Translations under genes and position numbers: made by a program
Shown here: positions 1-7,089 of the stretch, piece after piece
Numbering within the stretch: the stretch's first letter is position 1
How the letters are laid out: each line of letters starts with the position of its first letter
Assembly (NCBI GenBank): GCA_039815365.1
Contig: JBCBZK010000065.1
Coordinates: forward strand, 1 to 18,668
Reading direction: 5' to 3'
Origin: CALBPI01 sp039815365
GTDB taxonomy: Bacteria > Pseudomonadota > Gammaproteobacteria > Steroidobacterales > Woeseiaceae
DNA length: 18,668 bases
Notes under the pieces: model-generated
Database searches by the model: none
What the model was told of the DNA's origin: nothing
What the model saw: the letters and a program-made list of their open reading frames with translations, nothing else

Positions 1-1724
1 CCGTTCTGGACGGATTGATCGCCGACTGGAAAAGCGCGGCACGGCGAACACGAGAACGCGGGTTCGTCATCAGCGAACAGCGCGCCGTCGTCTTCAATTG
101 CAGTCACGATGCGAATCGCGAGCCTGCGCTGACGCTTAACGAACAACAAGCCGAAGCACTGGCGGCCATCAGCGCAAGCGCATCGTCCTACAAGACCTTG
201 CTACTCGACGGCATTACGGGCAGCGGCAAAACCGAAGTCTATCTGCAAGCCATCGAACAACAGATCGCCGCGGGCAAGCAAACGCTCGTTTTGGTCCCCG
301 AAATTGGTCTGACGCCACAGCTTGCCCGACGCTTTGAGCGACGCCTCGGCATTCGCATTGCACGGCTTCATAGTGACCTGACCGATACCGAACGCGCGCG
401 CGCGTGGCTCGCTGCTGCGCGCGGCGAGGCGCCTGTCGTGATCGGCACGCGCTCGGCCGTGTTTACGCCGTTGCTGAACCCCGGCTTGATCATTATTGAC
501 GAAGAACATGACCCGTCATTGAAACAGCATGAAGGGTTTCGCTACCACGCCCGCGACCTTGCCGTATGGCGCGCACGTGCGCTGTCGATCCCGATTGTGC
601 TCGGCTCGGCGACGCCCAGTCTTGAGACACTGTTCAACGCCCAACAGGACCGATATCAACACTTGCGATTGACGTCACGTGCCGGTGGCGCTGCGCCACC
701 GCGCATGCAACTGATCGATCTCAATCGGTTCAATCCGGAGTCGGGCATAAGCCAACCGGTCATTGATGCGATGCGACGCCATCTGGAAGCCGGCCAGCAA
801 GTTCTGGTGTACCTAAACCGCCGTGGTTTCGCACCGACCGTGATTTGCACACAGTGCGCGCACATCGCCGAATGTCGGCAATGCGACGCGCGGCTGACGC
901 TGCATGCTGGCAACCAACGCATGCAATGCCATCACTGTGGCGCGCGAAACCCTGTGGTCAATCAATGCGAACAGTGCGGTAGCCCGGTTAAACTGCTCGG
1001 CAACGGCACCGAGCGTGTCGACAGCACGCTACGTGCGTTGTTCGCACAATATCCGTTGCTGAGAATCGACAGCGACACGACGCAGGCACGCGGCAGTATC
1101 GATCAGGCACTGGCAAAGGCGCGCGCCGGTAACGTGCGGATTCTTGTCGGTACCCAGATGCTGGCAAAAGGGCACCACTTGCCTGATGTCACACTGGTCG
1201 TTGTACTCGACGCGGATCAGGGCTTTTTCTCCAGCGATTTTCGCGCGAGCGAACGTCTCGCACAGAGCATCGTACAGGTCGCCGGACGGGCCGGACGTGC
1301 AGACAAACCAGGCGAAGTGCTGATCCAGAGTCACTTCCCGGAACACGCACTGCTGCGCACTTTGCTGGACGAGGGCTATTCGGCATTCGCGGCTGAATTA
1401 ATGTCGGAGCGCAGTAAGACGGGCTGGCCGCCGTTCTCCCACATCGCCGTGTTACACGCAGCGGCGCGCGACAGCAGCGCTGCCCTCGCATTCCTCGACA
1501 GCATGCAGCAGACACTGCGCAAGCAAGGTATCAGCGCACTCGGACCCGCGCCTGCCAGCATGTTTCGCCGGCAGGGAAAGTACCGCTATCAGTTGTTGCT
1601 GCAAGCACGGTCGCGCAGCAAGCTACAGGCCGAGTTAGCGGCATTGACCGCGCTACTGGCCGGCTCCCGACCCGAACGTGGCGTGCGATGGTCGCTCGAT
1701 ATCGACCCTCTAGGCAGCCTCTGA
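1..1724 (+). CDS. priA: Primosomal protein N' (PriA helicase), 5'-truncated
   Basis: This is the C-terminal part of PriA, the superfamily 2 DNA helicase that recognises stalled forks and reloads the replisome. The frame is open from base 3, so the gene starts outside the window; the TTG at 15 is only an internal leucine codon. About 573 residues are present out of roughly 730 usual for the family, so most of the N-terminal 3'-DNA-binding domain is missing. Visible motifs are Walker A GITGSGKT (210-233), the DEEH box (498-509), a GSATPS motif near 603, eight cysteines in CxxC pairs forming the zinc-binding insert (about 846-985), and the helicase motif VAGRAGRA near 1280. It ends with TGA at 1722-1724, inside a hairpin. 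argS follows 65 bases downstream, as in many gammaproteobacteria. Identification is secure. Confidence 0.97.
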   Translation, partial: VLDGLIADWKSAARRTRERGFVISEQRAVVFNCSHDANREPALTLNEQQAEALAAISASASSYKTLLLDGITGSGKTEVYLQAIEQQIAAGKQTLVLVPEIGLTPQLARRFERRLGIRIARLHSDLTDTERARAWLAAARGEAPVVIGTRSAVFTPLLNPGLIIIDEEHDPSLKQHEGFRYHARDLAVWRARALSIPIVLGSATPSLETLFNAQQDRYQHLRLTSRAGGAAPPRMQLIDLNRFNPESGISQPVIDAMRRHLEAGQQVLVYLNRRGFAPTVICTQCAHIAECRQCDARLTLHAGNQRMQCHHCGARNPVVNQCEQCGSPVKLLGNGTERVDSTLRALFAQYPLLRIDSDTTQARGSIDQALAKARAGNVRILVGTQMLAKGHHLPDVTLVVVLDADQGFFSSDFRASERLAQSIVQVAGRAGRADKPGEVLIQSHFPEHALLRTLLDEGYSAFAAELMSERSKTGWPPFSHIAVLHAAARDSSAALAFLDSMQQTLRKQGISALGPAPASMFRRQGKYRYQLLLQARSRSKLQAELAALTALLAGSRPERGVRWSLDIDPLGSL

Positions 1725-1740
1725 ACCGCACTAGGCTGCC
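1713..1740 (+). other. Hairpin over the priA stop codon
   Basis: A perfect 8-bp inverted repeat: GGCAGCCT at 1713-1720 pairs with AGGCTGCC at 1733-1740 around a 12-base loop that contains the priA TGA. No T-tract follows, so it is not a classical intrinsic terminator. It could protect the 3' end of the mRNA or be a weak attenuator before argS. A similar hairpin with a related loop lies at the topA stop codon. Confidence 0.4.
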
Positions 1741-1748
1741 ATCGCAAC

Positions 1749-1772
1749 GCGCGGCGCGGTAAGATGCCGCGC
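1749..1772 (+). other. GC-rich leader hairpin upstream of argS
   Basis: GCGCGGC at 1749-1755 can pair with GCCGCGC at 1766-1772 (7 bp). Alternatively, GCGCGG at 1754-1759 can pair with CCGCGC at 1767-1772 (6 bp, shorter loop). The two structures share their 3' arm and are mutually exclusive. The element lies 5 bases before the GAGGA ribosome binding site of argS (1778-1782). No T-tract follows it. A role in argS expression is inference only. Confidence 0.3.
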
Positions 1773-1789
1773 TTGCTCGAGGATATCCA

Positions 1790-3547
1790 TTGAAAGATCA
1801 GATCACAGCATTGCTCAGCGAAGCACTGACGAAACTGCCCGGCGCTGTTGAAGCAACCAACGGCCAATTGCCGGTGCCCGAAGTATCGCGCACCAAAGAC
1901 CCGACGCACGGTGCTTTCGCGAGCAACATCGCAATGCAACTCGCCAAGCCGTTGCGCCAGTCACCCCGCGATATTGCTGCCGCCATTTGCGAGCACCTTC
2001 CTGACAACACCATCTTGCAAGACACAGCCGTCGCAGGTCCCGGCTTCATCAATTTCTTCCTGCGTGATGACACTGCGAATGCCGTCGTAGGTCAGGCGCT
2101 TGCTCAAGCAGCAACGTTTGGCCATACCCAGCAAGACGACGCACCGCGCATCCTGCTTGAGTATGTCTCAGCGAACCCGACAGGGCCGCTGCATGTCGGC
2201 CACGGTCGCCACGCAGCTTTCGGGGCCACGTTAGCCAATCTGTTGCGTGCCGCGGGGTTTGATGTCACCGAGGAATACTACGTTAACGACGCCGGGCGCC
2301 AGATGGATATTCTGGCGGCAAGCGTGCTGGTCCGTGCGCTACAGCAAAGCGATCCTGCGTTTGCGTTTCCCATGGCCGGCTATCGCGGTGAGTACATTGG
2401 CGATATCGCAAACGACTGGCTACAGACACAGTCCGATGGCTTGCCGGCAAATGTAGCGGCGTTAAGCACCGCGCTGCCGACTGATGGCGAAGATGACGCC
2501 AAGGAGACCTACATTGATGCGTTGATTGCCAACGCGGAACAATGGCTTGGCGAGAGCGCTTTTCGCGCGCTGCGCGAGTTCGCCAAAGACGCGATCCTTG
2601 ACGATATCCGCGATGATCTCTCCGGTTTTGGTGTCACGCCGGACCATTTCTTCTCGGAAGCTGGACTCGCGCGTGATGGTGCGCTGGATACTGCGTTAGA
2701 CGTATTGCGCGACAACAACGTGTTGTATGAGAAAGGCGGTGCATGGTGGTTCCGTGCCACAGACTATGGCGACGAGAAAGACCGCGTCGTCGTTCGCGAC
2801 AACGGCAAGACGACCTACTTCGCGTCAGACATCGCCTACCATCTGAACAAACGTCGTCGTGGCTTCGATGTGTTGCTCGACGTACTTGGCTCTGACCATC
2901 ATGGCTATATCGCACGTGTGCGTGCCGGCCTTGTGGCAATGGGTGAACCGGCAGAGTCATTGGATGTGCGTCTGGTGCAATTTGTATCGTTGTATCGTGG
3001 CGGCGAAAAAATGCAGATGGGCACCCGCTCGGGCAATTTTGTGTCGTTGCGTGCGTTGCGGGATGAAGTTGGCAACGATGCGGCGCGCCTGTTCTACATC
3101 ATGCGCAGCAACGACCAGCATCTGGATTTCGATCTCGAGCTTGCGACCAGTCAGTCCAACGACAACCCGGTCTACTACATTCAGTATGCGCACGCCCGAA
3201 TCGCAAGCGTCTTTGGCCAGCTCGCCGAGCAATCGATGAGCTGGGATCGTGACGCAGGGTTAGCTGCGCTCGCCAGCCTCGATAATGCCCACGAGGCAGC
3301 GCTCGTAAGCCGACTTGACCGATTCAGCGAAACGATCAGTAGTGCTGCGCAAAAACGCGCGCCTCACATGTTGGTGAATTACCTGCGCGAGCTCGCTAAT
3401 GAGCTGCACAGCTATTACAACGCGCACAAGTTCATTGTTGACGACGCTCAGCAACGCAACGCTCGGCTCGCGTTGATCGCCGCCACGCAAGTGGCGCTGG
3501 CCAATGGCCTCGCGATTCTCGGCGTCAGCGCACCGGAGCGCATGTAA
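1790..3547 (+). CDS. argS: Arginyl-tRNA synthetase
   Basis: A class I aminoacyl-tRNA synthetase that charges tRNA-Arg with arginine in the cytoplasm. The start is TTG at 1790, supported by a GAGGA ribosome binding site at 1778-1782 (7-base spacing) and by alignment with the expected N-terminal 'add1' tRNA-binding domain (about residues 1-90). The HIGH signature appears as HVGH at residues 135-138 within PTGPLHVGHGRH. The KMSK position reads KMQMGTRSG (residues 407-415), a non-canonical form common in ArgS enzymes that lack a true KMSK. The C-terminal DALR anticodon-binding domain begins near YYIQYAHARI and the protein ends in the typical APERM. At 585 residues it is full length. The SPOR-domain gene follows after 4 bases, so the two are probably co-transcribed and translationally linked. 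Confidence 0.98.
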   Translation: MKDQITALLSEALTKLPGAVEATNGQLPVPEVSRTKDPTHGAFASNIAMQLAKPLRQSPRDIAAAICEHLPDNTILQDTAVAGPGFINFFLRDDTANAVVGQALAQAATFGHTQQDDAPRILLEYVSANPTGPLHVGHGRHAAFGATLANLLRAAGFDVTEEYYVNDAGRQMDILAASVLVRALQQSDPAFAFPMAGYRGEYIGDIANDWLQTQSDGLPANVAALSTALPTDGEDDAKETYIDALIANAEQWLGESAFRALREFAKDAILDDIRDDLSGFGVTPDHFFSEAGLARDGALDTALDVLRDNNVLYEKGGAWWFRATDYGDEKDRVVVRDNGKTTYFASDIAYHLNKRRRGFDVLLDVLGSDHHGYIARVRAGLVAMGEPAESLDVRLVQFVSLYRGGEKMQMGTRSGNFVSLRALRDEVGNDAARLFYIMRSNDQHLDFDLELATSQSNDNPVYYIQYAHARIASVFGQLAEQSMSWDRDAGLAALASLDNAHEAALVSRLDRFSETISSAAQKRAPHMLVNYLRELANELHSYYNAHKFIVDDAQQRNARLALIAATQVALANGLAILGVSAPERM

Positions 3548-3551
3548 GTCG

Positions 3552-4166
3552 GTGGCGAAGAAGAAGAGCAAAAAGCGATCGCGTAAAAAGCGTACGCCGG
3601 CGCGCCGTGCGAATAACGCCGGCAGCAGCCATTGGGTATCGATGTTTATCGGATTGGCGGCCGGACTCGGTATTGCAGCCATCATCTGGTACAAAATGCG
3701 AGCGCCTGCGCCGCTAGTCGCGACAACGCCGGCGCCGGCCATACAAACCGACGCTGCGCCTGCCAATCCACCGGCAAAGCGCCCCAAACCGGCCCCTATC
3801 GAGGCGACTGGCGATGGTTTTGATTTTTACGATTTACTGCCTAACCAGGAAGTAGTGGTTAGCGATGATTTCGCAGAGCGGCGCGGCCCAGATACCCTTG
3901 CGGCCCGCGCTCCCATCGAAGCAATTTCAGAGCCGGGTGATTATGTGATCCAAGCAGGATCCTTCCGCAGCGCTAGCGACGCGGAGCGCATGAAAGCAAC
4001 ACTCGGACTACAAGGCATGCAAGCGCAAATCGTTCCGGTAACAGTGAATGCTCAGCGCTTCCACCGGGTACGCATTGGCCCGGTGAGCGACCTTAACGAA
4101 TTAAATGAATATCGTCGCAGGCTGCGCGAATCGTCGATCGATGTCTTGCTCACGCGCGTCAAGTAA
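3552..4166 (+). CDS. FtsN-like SPOR-domain cell division protein
   Basis: A bitopic inner-membrane protein of 204 residues. A very basic cytoplasmic segment (residues 2-20, KKKSKKRSRKKR) precedes one membrane helix (about 29-49, VSMFIGLAAGLGIAAIIWY). A proline/alanine-rich periplasmic linker follows, then the conserved FDFYDLLP motif, and finally a C-terminal SPOR domain (about 127-203, GDYVIQAGSF...RVRIGP). SPOR domains bind denuded septal peptidoglycan, and FtsN activates septal wall synthesis. I chose GTG at 3552 because it gives the expected N-terminus; an upstream ATG at 3504 would lie inside argS. The position directly after argS matches the FtsN-like gene of Pseudomonas and Xanthomonas. 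I infer FtsN from order and architecture, but a DedD-like SPOR protein is possible. Its 3' end overlaps the CapA gene by 26 bases. Confidence 0.85.
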   Translation: MAKKKSKKRSRKKRTPARRANNAGSSHWVSMFIGLAAGLGIAAIIWYKMRAPAPLVATTPAPAIQTDAAPANPPAKRPKPAPIEATGDGFDFYDLLPNQEVVVSDDFAERRGPDTLAARAPIEAISEPGDYVIQAGSFRSASDAERMKATLGLQGMQAQIVPVTVNAQRFHRVRIGPVSDLNELNEYRRRLRESSIDVLLTRVK

Positions 4167-5340
4167 CGCCTTTTTGGTACGCCTGCTCGTCATCGCCGCT
4201 GTTGCGAGCCTCGCCGCGTGCGCAACAGCACCACCGGACACAACGCCGACCGCAGTAACGCTACCGGCACCGATCGCTCAAAGCGAAATCGGTCCACCGG
4301 CGCCGAGCAGAACTCACCATCGCAACAAAGCCGCCATGACGCTGAGCATTTCCGCCGTTGGTGACATGATGCTGGGCACCGATTTTCCAAAGCATCGCCT
4401 AGCCGATGATGACGGTCAGGGCTTGCTCGCGGCTGTCGCGCCGATCCTTTCGGCCACGGACATTACCTTCGGCAACATCGAAGGCGTGCTTATGGATGGC
4501 GGCACACCTGCCAAGCGATGCAGCAACCCGAGCGCCTGCTATCTATTTCGCTCACCGGCACGCTATGCACAACACTTTGCTAACGCAGGCTTTGATGCCG
4601 TGAGTTTTGCCAACAACCATGCGCGTGATTTTGGTGAAGAAGGCCGTACCGCGAGCATGCGCCACGCTGCCGCTGCGGGTATGCACCACTCGGGGCGCGA
4701 AGGCGACATTGCGAGCTGGCGCGTCAATGGTCTCGATATCGCGATGATTGCGTTTGCCGTCACACGAAACTCAAACTCAATGCTCGAGATTGCACCGGCA
4801 GCGAAACAAGTTGCGCTGCTCGCAGAGGAACACGACGTGGTTATCGTCAGCTTCCATGGTGGCGCGGAAGGGCTCGGCTCGTTGCGCATTCCCTTTGCCG
4901 AAGAGACGTACTACAACGAACCACGAGGTGATGTGGTTGCGTTCTCGCGAGCGATGGTCGATGTCGGCGCCGATCTTGTGCTTGGCCACGGGCCACACGT
5001 TGTGCGCGCAATGGAGCGCTACAAAGACCGCCTGATCGCCTACAGCCTCGGCAACTTTGCGACGTATTTCGGTATCAGCGTTGCGGGTCTAAAAGGGGTC
5101 GCGCCCATTCTTGAAGTGAACCTGAATGGCTACGGCGAGTTTGTCGACGGCAGGTTGCACTCTACCCGCCAGCCGCGACCGAATGGCCCGTTGCCGGATA
5201 CGTCAAACACGGCACTGCGTGTCATCAAAGCACTCAGCATCGCTGATTTTTTGGATACCGGGCTGGTATTTCATGACGACGGCGCACTCGGTGAAGCACC
5301 GCGACGTTTTGTGCGCACTGAGCGCGGTCAGCGCTACTAG
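4141..5340 (+). CDS. CapA-family (PGA_cap) metallophosphatase-like lipoprotein
   Basis: A 399-residue protein of the CapA/PGA_cap family, which has a calcineurin-like metallophosphoesterase fold and is named after the poly-gamma-glutamate capsule protein. Starting at ATG 4141 gives a lipoprotein signal peptide with lipobox LAAC, lipidated at Cys27. Residue 28 is Ala, which predicts the outer membrane. Candidate metal-site motifs appear in order: GDMMLG (74-79), GNIEG (111-115), NNH (158-160), His239 in SFHGG, and GHGPH (His283, His286), then the family's YSLGNF. The ATG at 4105 is rejected because it would put extra sequence ahead of the signal peptide. The gene overlaps the FtsN-like gene by 26 bases in another frame and lacks an obvious ribosome binding site, suggesting coupled translation. 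No other capsule-polymer gene (capB, capC) is present, so the substrate is unknown; an envelope or peptidoglycan hydrolase role is as plausible as capsule attachment. Confidence 0.88.
   Translation: MSCSRASSNAFLVRLLVIAAVASLAACATAPPDTTPTAVTLPAPIAQSEIGPPAPSRTHHRNKAAMTLSISAVGDMMLGTDFPKHRLADDDGQGLLAAVAPILSATDITFGNIEGVLMDGGTPAKRCSNPSACYLFRSPARYAQHFANAGFDAVSFANNHARDFGEEGRTASMRHAAAAGMHHSGREGDIASWRVNGLDIAMIAFAVTRNSNSMLEIAPAAKQVALLAEEHDVVIVSFHGGAEGLGSLRIPFAEETYYNEPRGDVVAFSRAMVDVGADLVLGHGPHVVRAMERYKDRLIAYSLGNFATYFGISVAGLKGVAPILEVNLNGYGEFVDGRLHSTRQPRPNGPLPDTSNTALRVIKALSIADFLDTGLVFHDDGALGEAPRRFVRTERGQRY
5337..5340. other. Shared CTAG holding two convergent stop codons
   Basis: The palindrome CTAG serves both strands. 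TAG at 5338-5340 ends the + strand CapA gene, and TAG read on the - strand at 5339-5337 ends the ACT-domain gene. There is no spacer between the two transcription units. A weak dyad (CAGCGC at 5329-5334 with GCGCTG at 5345-5350) surrounds it but has no T-tract, so I see no intrinsic terminator for either direction. Confidence 0.9.
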
Positions 5341-5735
5341 CGATGCGCTGCCGATAATTGCTGCAACGCGCTCAACGCGTCATCGGCGCGCGCCACGGGT
5401 ACGAAAATATGATCATGGTAGTAGGCGGCAACCACGTTCGCGCTGATGCCTGCGTCGGTCAGCGCTGCACTAACGGCCGCCGTCAGACCAACAGCAGCGA
5501 GACTGGAATGCACGCGTAACTCGATGCGCGTATAGCGCAGCTCTGCCCGCTCGTCGGTCGCCGGCACGATCTGGGTGACACCTTCGCTTTCGCGAAAGGT
5601 CATTAGCGCGTCAGCGCGAATACACTCGTCAATGCCCGTGAAAAACACATAGTCAACTGGATCGAGAACCGGTGACATTGTCGCCAGCATGACGCCAAGA
5701 TCATGCTCACCGGGCGCAACGAACGCCTTAGTCAT
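5337..5735 (-). CDS. ACT-domain protein (DUF2241 / ACT_3 family)
   Basis: A 132-residue cytoplasmic protein matching the DUF2241/ACT_3 family as I recall it: an N-terminal stretch MSPVLDPVDYVFFTG (20-34), TFRESEGVTQIVP (46-58), and the signature HSSLAAVGLTAAV (76-88) followed by AGISANVVAAYYHDHIFVP (95-113). ACT domains usually bind amino acids and control enzymes or regulators, but this family has no established ligand. I chose ATG at 5733-5735 because conserved sequence begins there; a longer frame reaching 5843 is only a shadow of ntrX. The start overlaps the ntrX stop by 8 bases, so it is the last gene of the def-to-ntrX operon. Its TAG stop interlocks with the CapA gene's stop. A link to NtrXY signalling is inference from position. 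Confidence 0.85.
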   Translation of the reverse strand: MTKAFVAPGEHDLGVMLATMSPVLDPVDYVFFTGIDECIRADALMTFRESEGVTQIVPATDERAELRYTRIELRVHSSLAAVGLTAAVSAALTDAGISANVVAAYYHDHIFVPVARADDALSALQQLSAAHR

Positions 5736-7089
5736 CGACGTTTTGTGTCTGCCTGAAATCAACACCGAGAGAGCGCAGCTTGCGATACAGATGGGTGCGC
5801 TCCATACCGACGCGTTTGGACAGCTGCCCGACTTTGCCATCACACAACAACAGCTGCTGTGTCAGATAGGCACGCTCGAACTGCTCGCGCGCTTCGCGCA
5901 GCGGCAACGCCAGCAAATCCTGTTTCACCAACGGCTCAACCGGTGCTGCGGCGACGGCCAACTCTGTCTCAATCTCTTGCAACGACACCTCTTCCTCGCC
6001 GCCTGCGATCAAGCAGCGCTGAACGAGATTGCGCAAGCTGGCGAGATTGCCAGGCCAAGGGTAATTACGCAGTCTGTTCTGTGCCGCGATGCCAAAACGG
6101 CGAAAACCAACGTGTTGTTCATCGACCATCAGGTCGACGTAATAGCGCAGCAGGTCCGGAACATCCTCGGCATAGTCGCGCAGAGCCGGCACCTTGAGAC
6201 CTAAGACGTTGATGTTGCTGAGCAGATCACGGCGTAGTTTTCCATCGTTCGCAATGCGTTCGTAATCGCTGCGCACCGACGCTATGACGCGCGCTTCCAA
6301 CGCATGTTCCTGACCATCACCAACGCTGACAAACGCGCCTTGCTCAAGCACGGCGGCCAGCAGGGTTTGCGCCTCGGCGCTCAAATCGGCTATTTCGCTT
6401 AAAAACAAGGTCCCGCCGCTGGCTTGCTGCAGCAACCCCGGTTGACCTTCAGTGCCAAACAGACGGCGCTCGACATCATCACCTGCAAGTAAGCCGCCCG
6501 CAATCGCAACATAAGGTGCATCGGCAGCGCTGCCCGCATCATGAATAAACCGTGCCAGAGCCTCCCGGCCACTGCCGGACTCACCGGTAATCAAAACATT
6601 CGCGCCGTGATCAGCGACTTGCGCTGCACGCTCGCGCAACTCACGCATCAATGCGCTGCGACCAACCGTTTCCACCACGCTCATCAGTTGCGCTGGTTTT
6701 TCCTGCCGCACGGCCTGTTGGCCTCGCTGCAACCCGCTCTCAACGGCGCGCAACAACTTTGCCAGCGACAGTGGTTTCTCAACGAAATCGACGGCGCCCA
6801 AGCGCGTGGCTTCTACCGCCGTATCGACGGTGCCGTGCCCCGACATCATGATGACGGGACAGTGCCGTGCGCTGTCGCCGGACCATTCGCGGAGCAGTGT
6901 GATGCCGTCGGTACCGGGCATCCAGATATCCAACAAGACAAGATCAGGATCAGCCTGCGAGCGCGCCTTACGCGCTTCATCGGCGTCTGCCGCCATAGTG
7001 ACGTCATAACCCTCGTCGGAGAGGATCTCCTGAATCAACGTGCGGATGTCGAGTTCGTCATCCACCACCAAAATACGTGAACCTGTCAT
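5728..7089 (-). CDS. ntrX: NtrX response regulator with degenerate AAA+ domain
   Basis: A 453-residue NtrC-family response regulator paired with NtrY. The receiver domain (about 1-120) looks active: acidic pair Asp10/Asp11, phosphoacceptor Asp54, Ser83 and Lys105. A central AAA+ region (about 140-380) is followed by a C-terminal Fis-type helix-turn-helix (about 410-450, VGMERTHLYRKLRSLG), typical of NtrX. The AAA+ core is abnormal. Walker A reads GESGSGRE (169-176), with Arg175 where lysine is expected. Walker B reads GGTLFLSE (225-232), with Ser231 in place of aspartate. The GAFTGA loop that contacts sigma-54 is absent between LFG (210-212) and GGTLF. It is therefore unlikely to be a standard ATP-driven sigma-54 activator. 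The start ATG overlaps the ntrY stop in ATGA; the end overlaps the ACT gene by 8 bases. Confidence 0.93.
   Translation of the reverse strand: MTGSRILVVDDELDIRTLIQEILSDEGYDVTMAADADEARKARSQADPDLVLLDIWMPGTDGITLLREWSGDSARHCPVIMMSGHGTVDTAVEATRLGAVDFVEKPLSLAKLLRAVESGLQRGQQAVRQEKPAQLMSVVETVGRSALMRELRERAAQVADHGANVLITGESGSGREALARFIHDAGSAADAPYVAIAGGLLAGDDVERRLFGTEGQPGLLQQASGGTLFLSEIADLSAEAQTLLAAVLEQGAFVSVGDGQEHALEARVIASVRSDYERIANDGKLRRDLLSNINVLGLKVPALRDYAEDVPDLLRYYVDLMVDEQHVGFRRFGIAAQNRLRNYPWPGNLASLRNLVQRCLIAGGEEEVSLQEIETELAVAAAPVEPLVKQDLLALPLREAREQFERAYLTQQLLLCDGKVGQLSKRVGMERTHLYRKLRSLGVDFRQTQNVDD

Noticed and set aside
15..17. TTG as a start codon for priA
   Set aside because: The frame is open to the window edge and the protein would lack its N-terminal domain; the gene clearly begins upstream of the window.
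3260..3787. 175-residue - strand open frame across the argS/ftsN-like boundary
   Set aside because: It is antisense to two conserved genes and spans their junction; there is no coherent domain or ribosome binding site.
5736..5843. N-terminal extension of the ACT-domain protein
   Set aside because: The extra 36 residues lie inside ntrX in another frame and do not resemble the family; conserved sequence begins at the ATG at 5733-5735.
5689..6204. 171-residue + strand open frame opposite ntrX
   Set aside because: It is a shadow of ntrX, overlaps the ACT gene start on the other strand and carries no family motifs.
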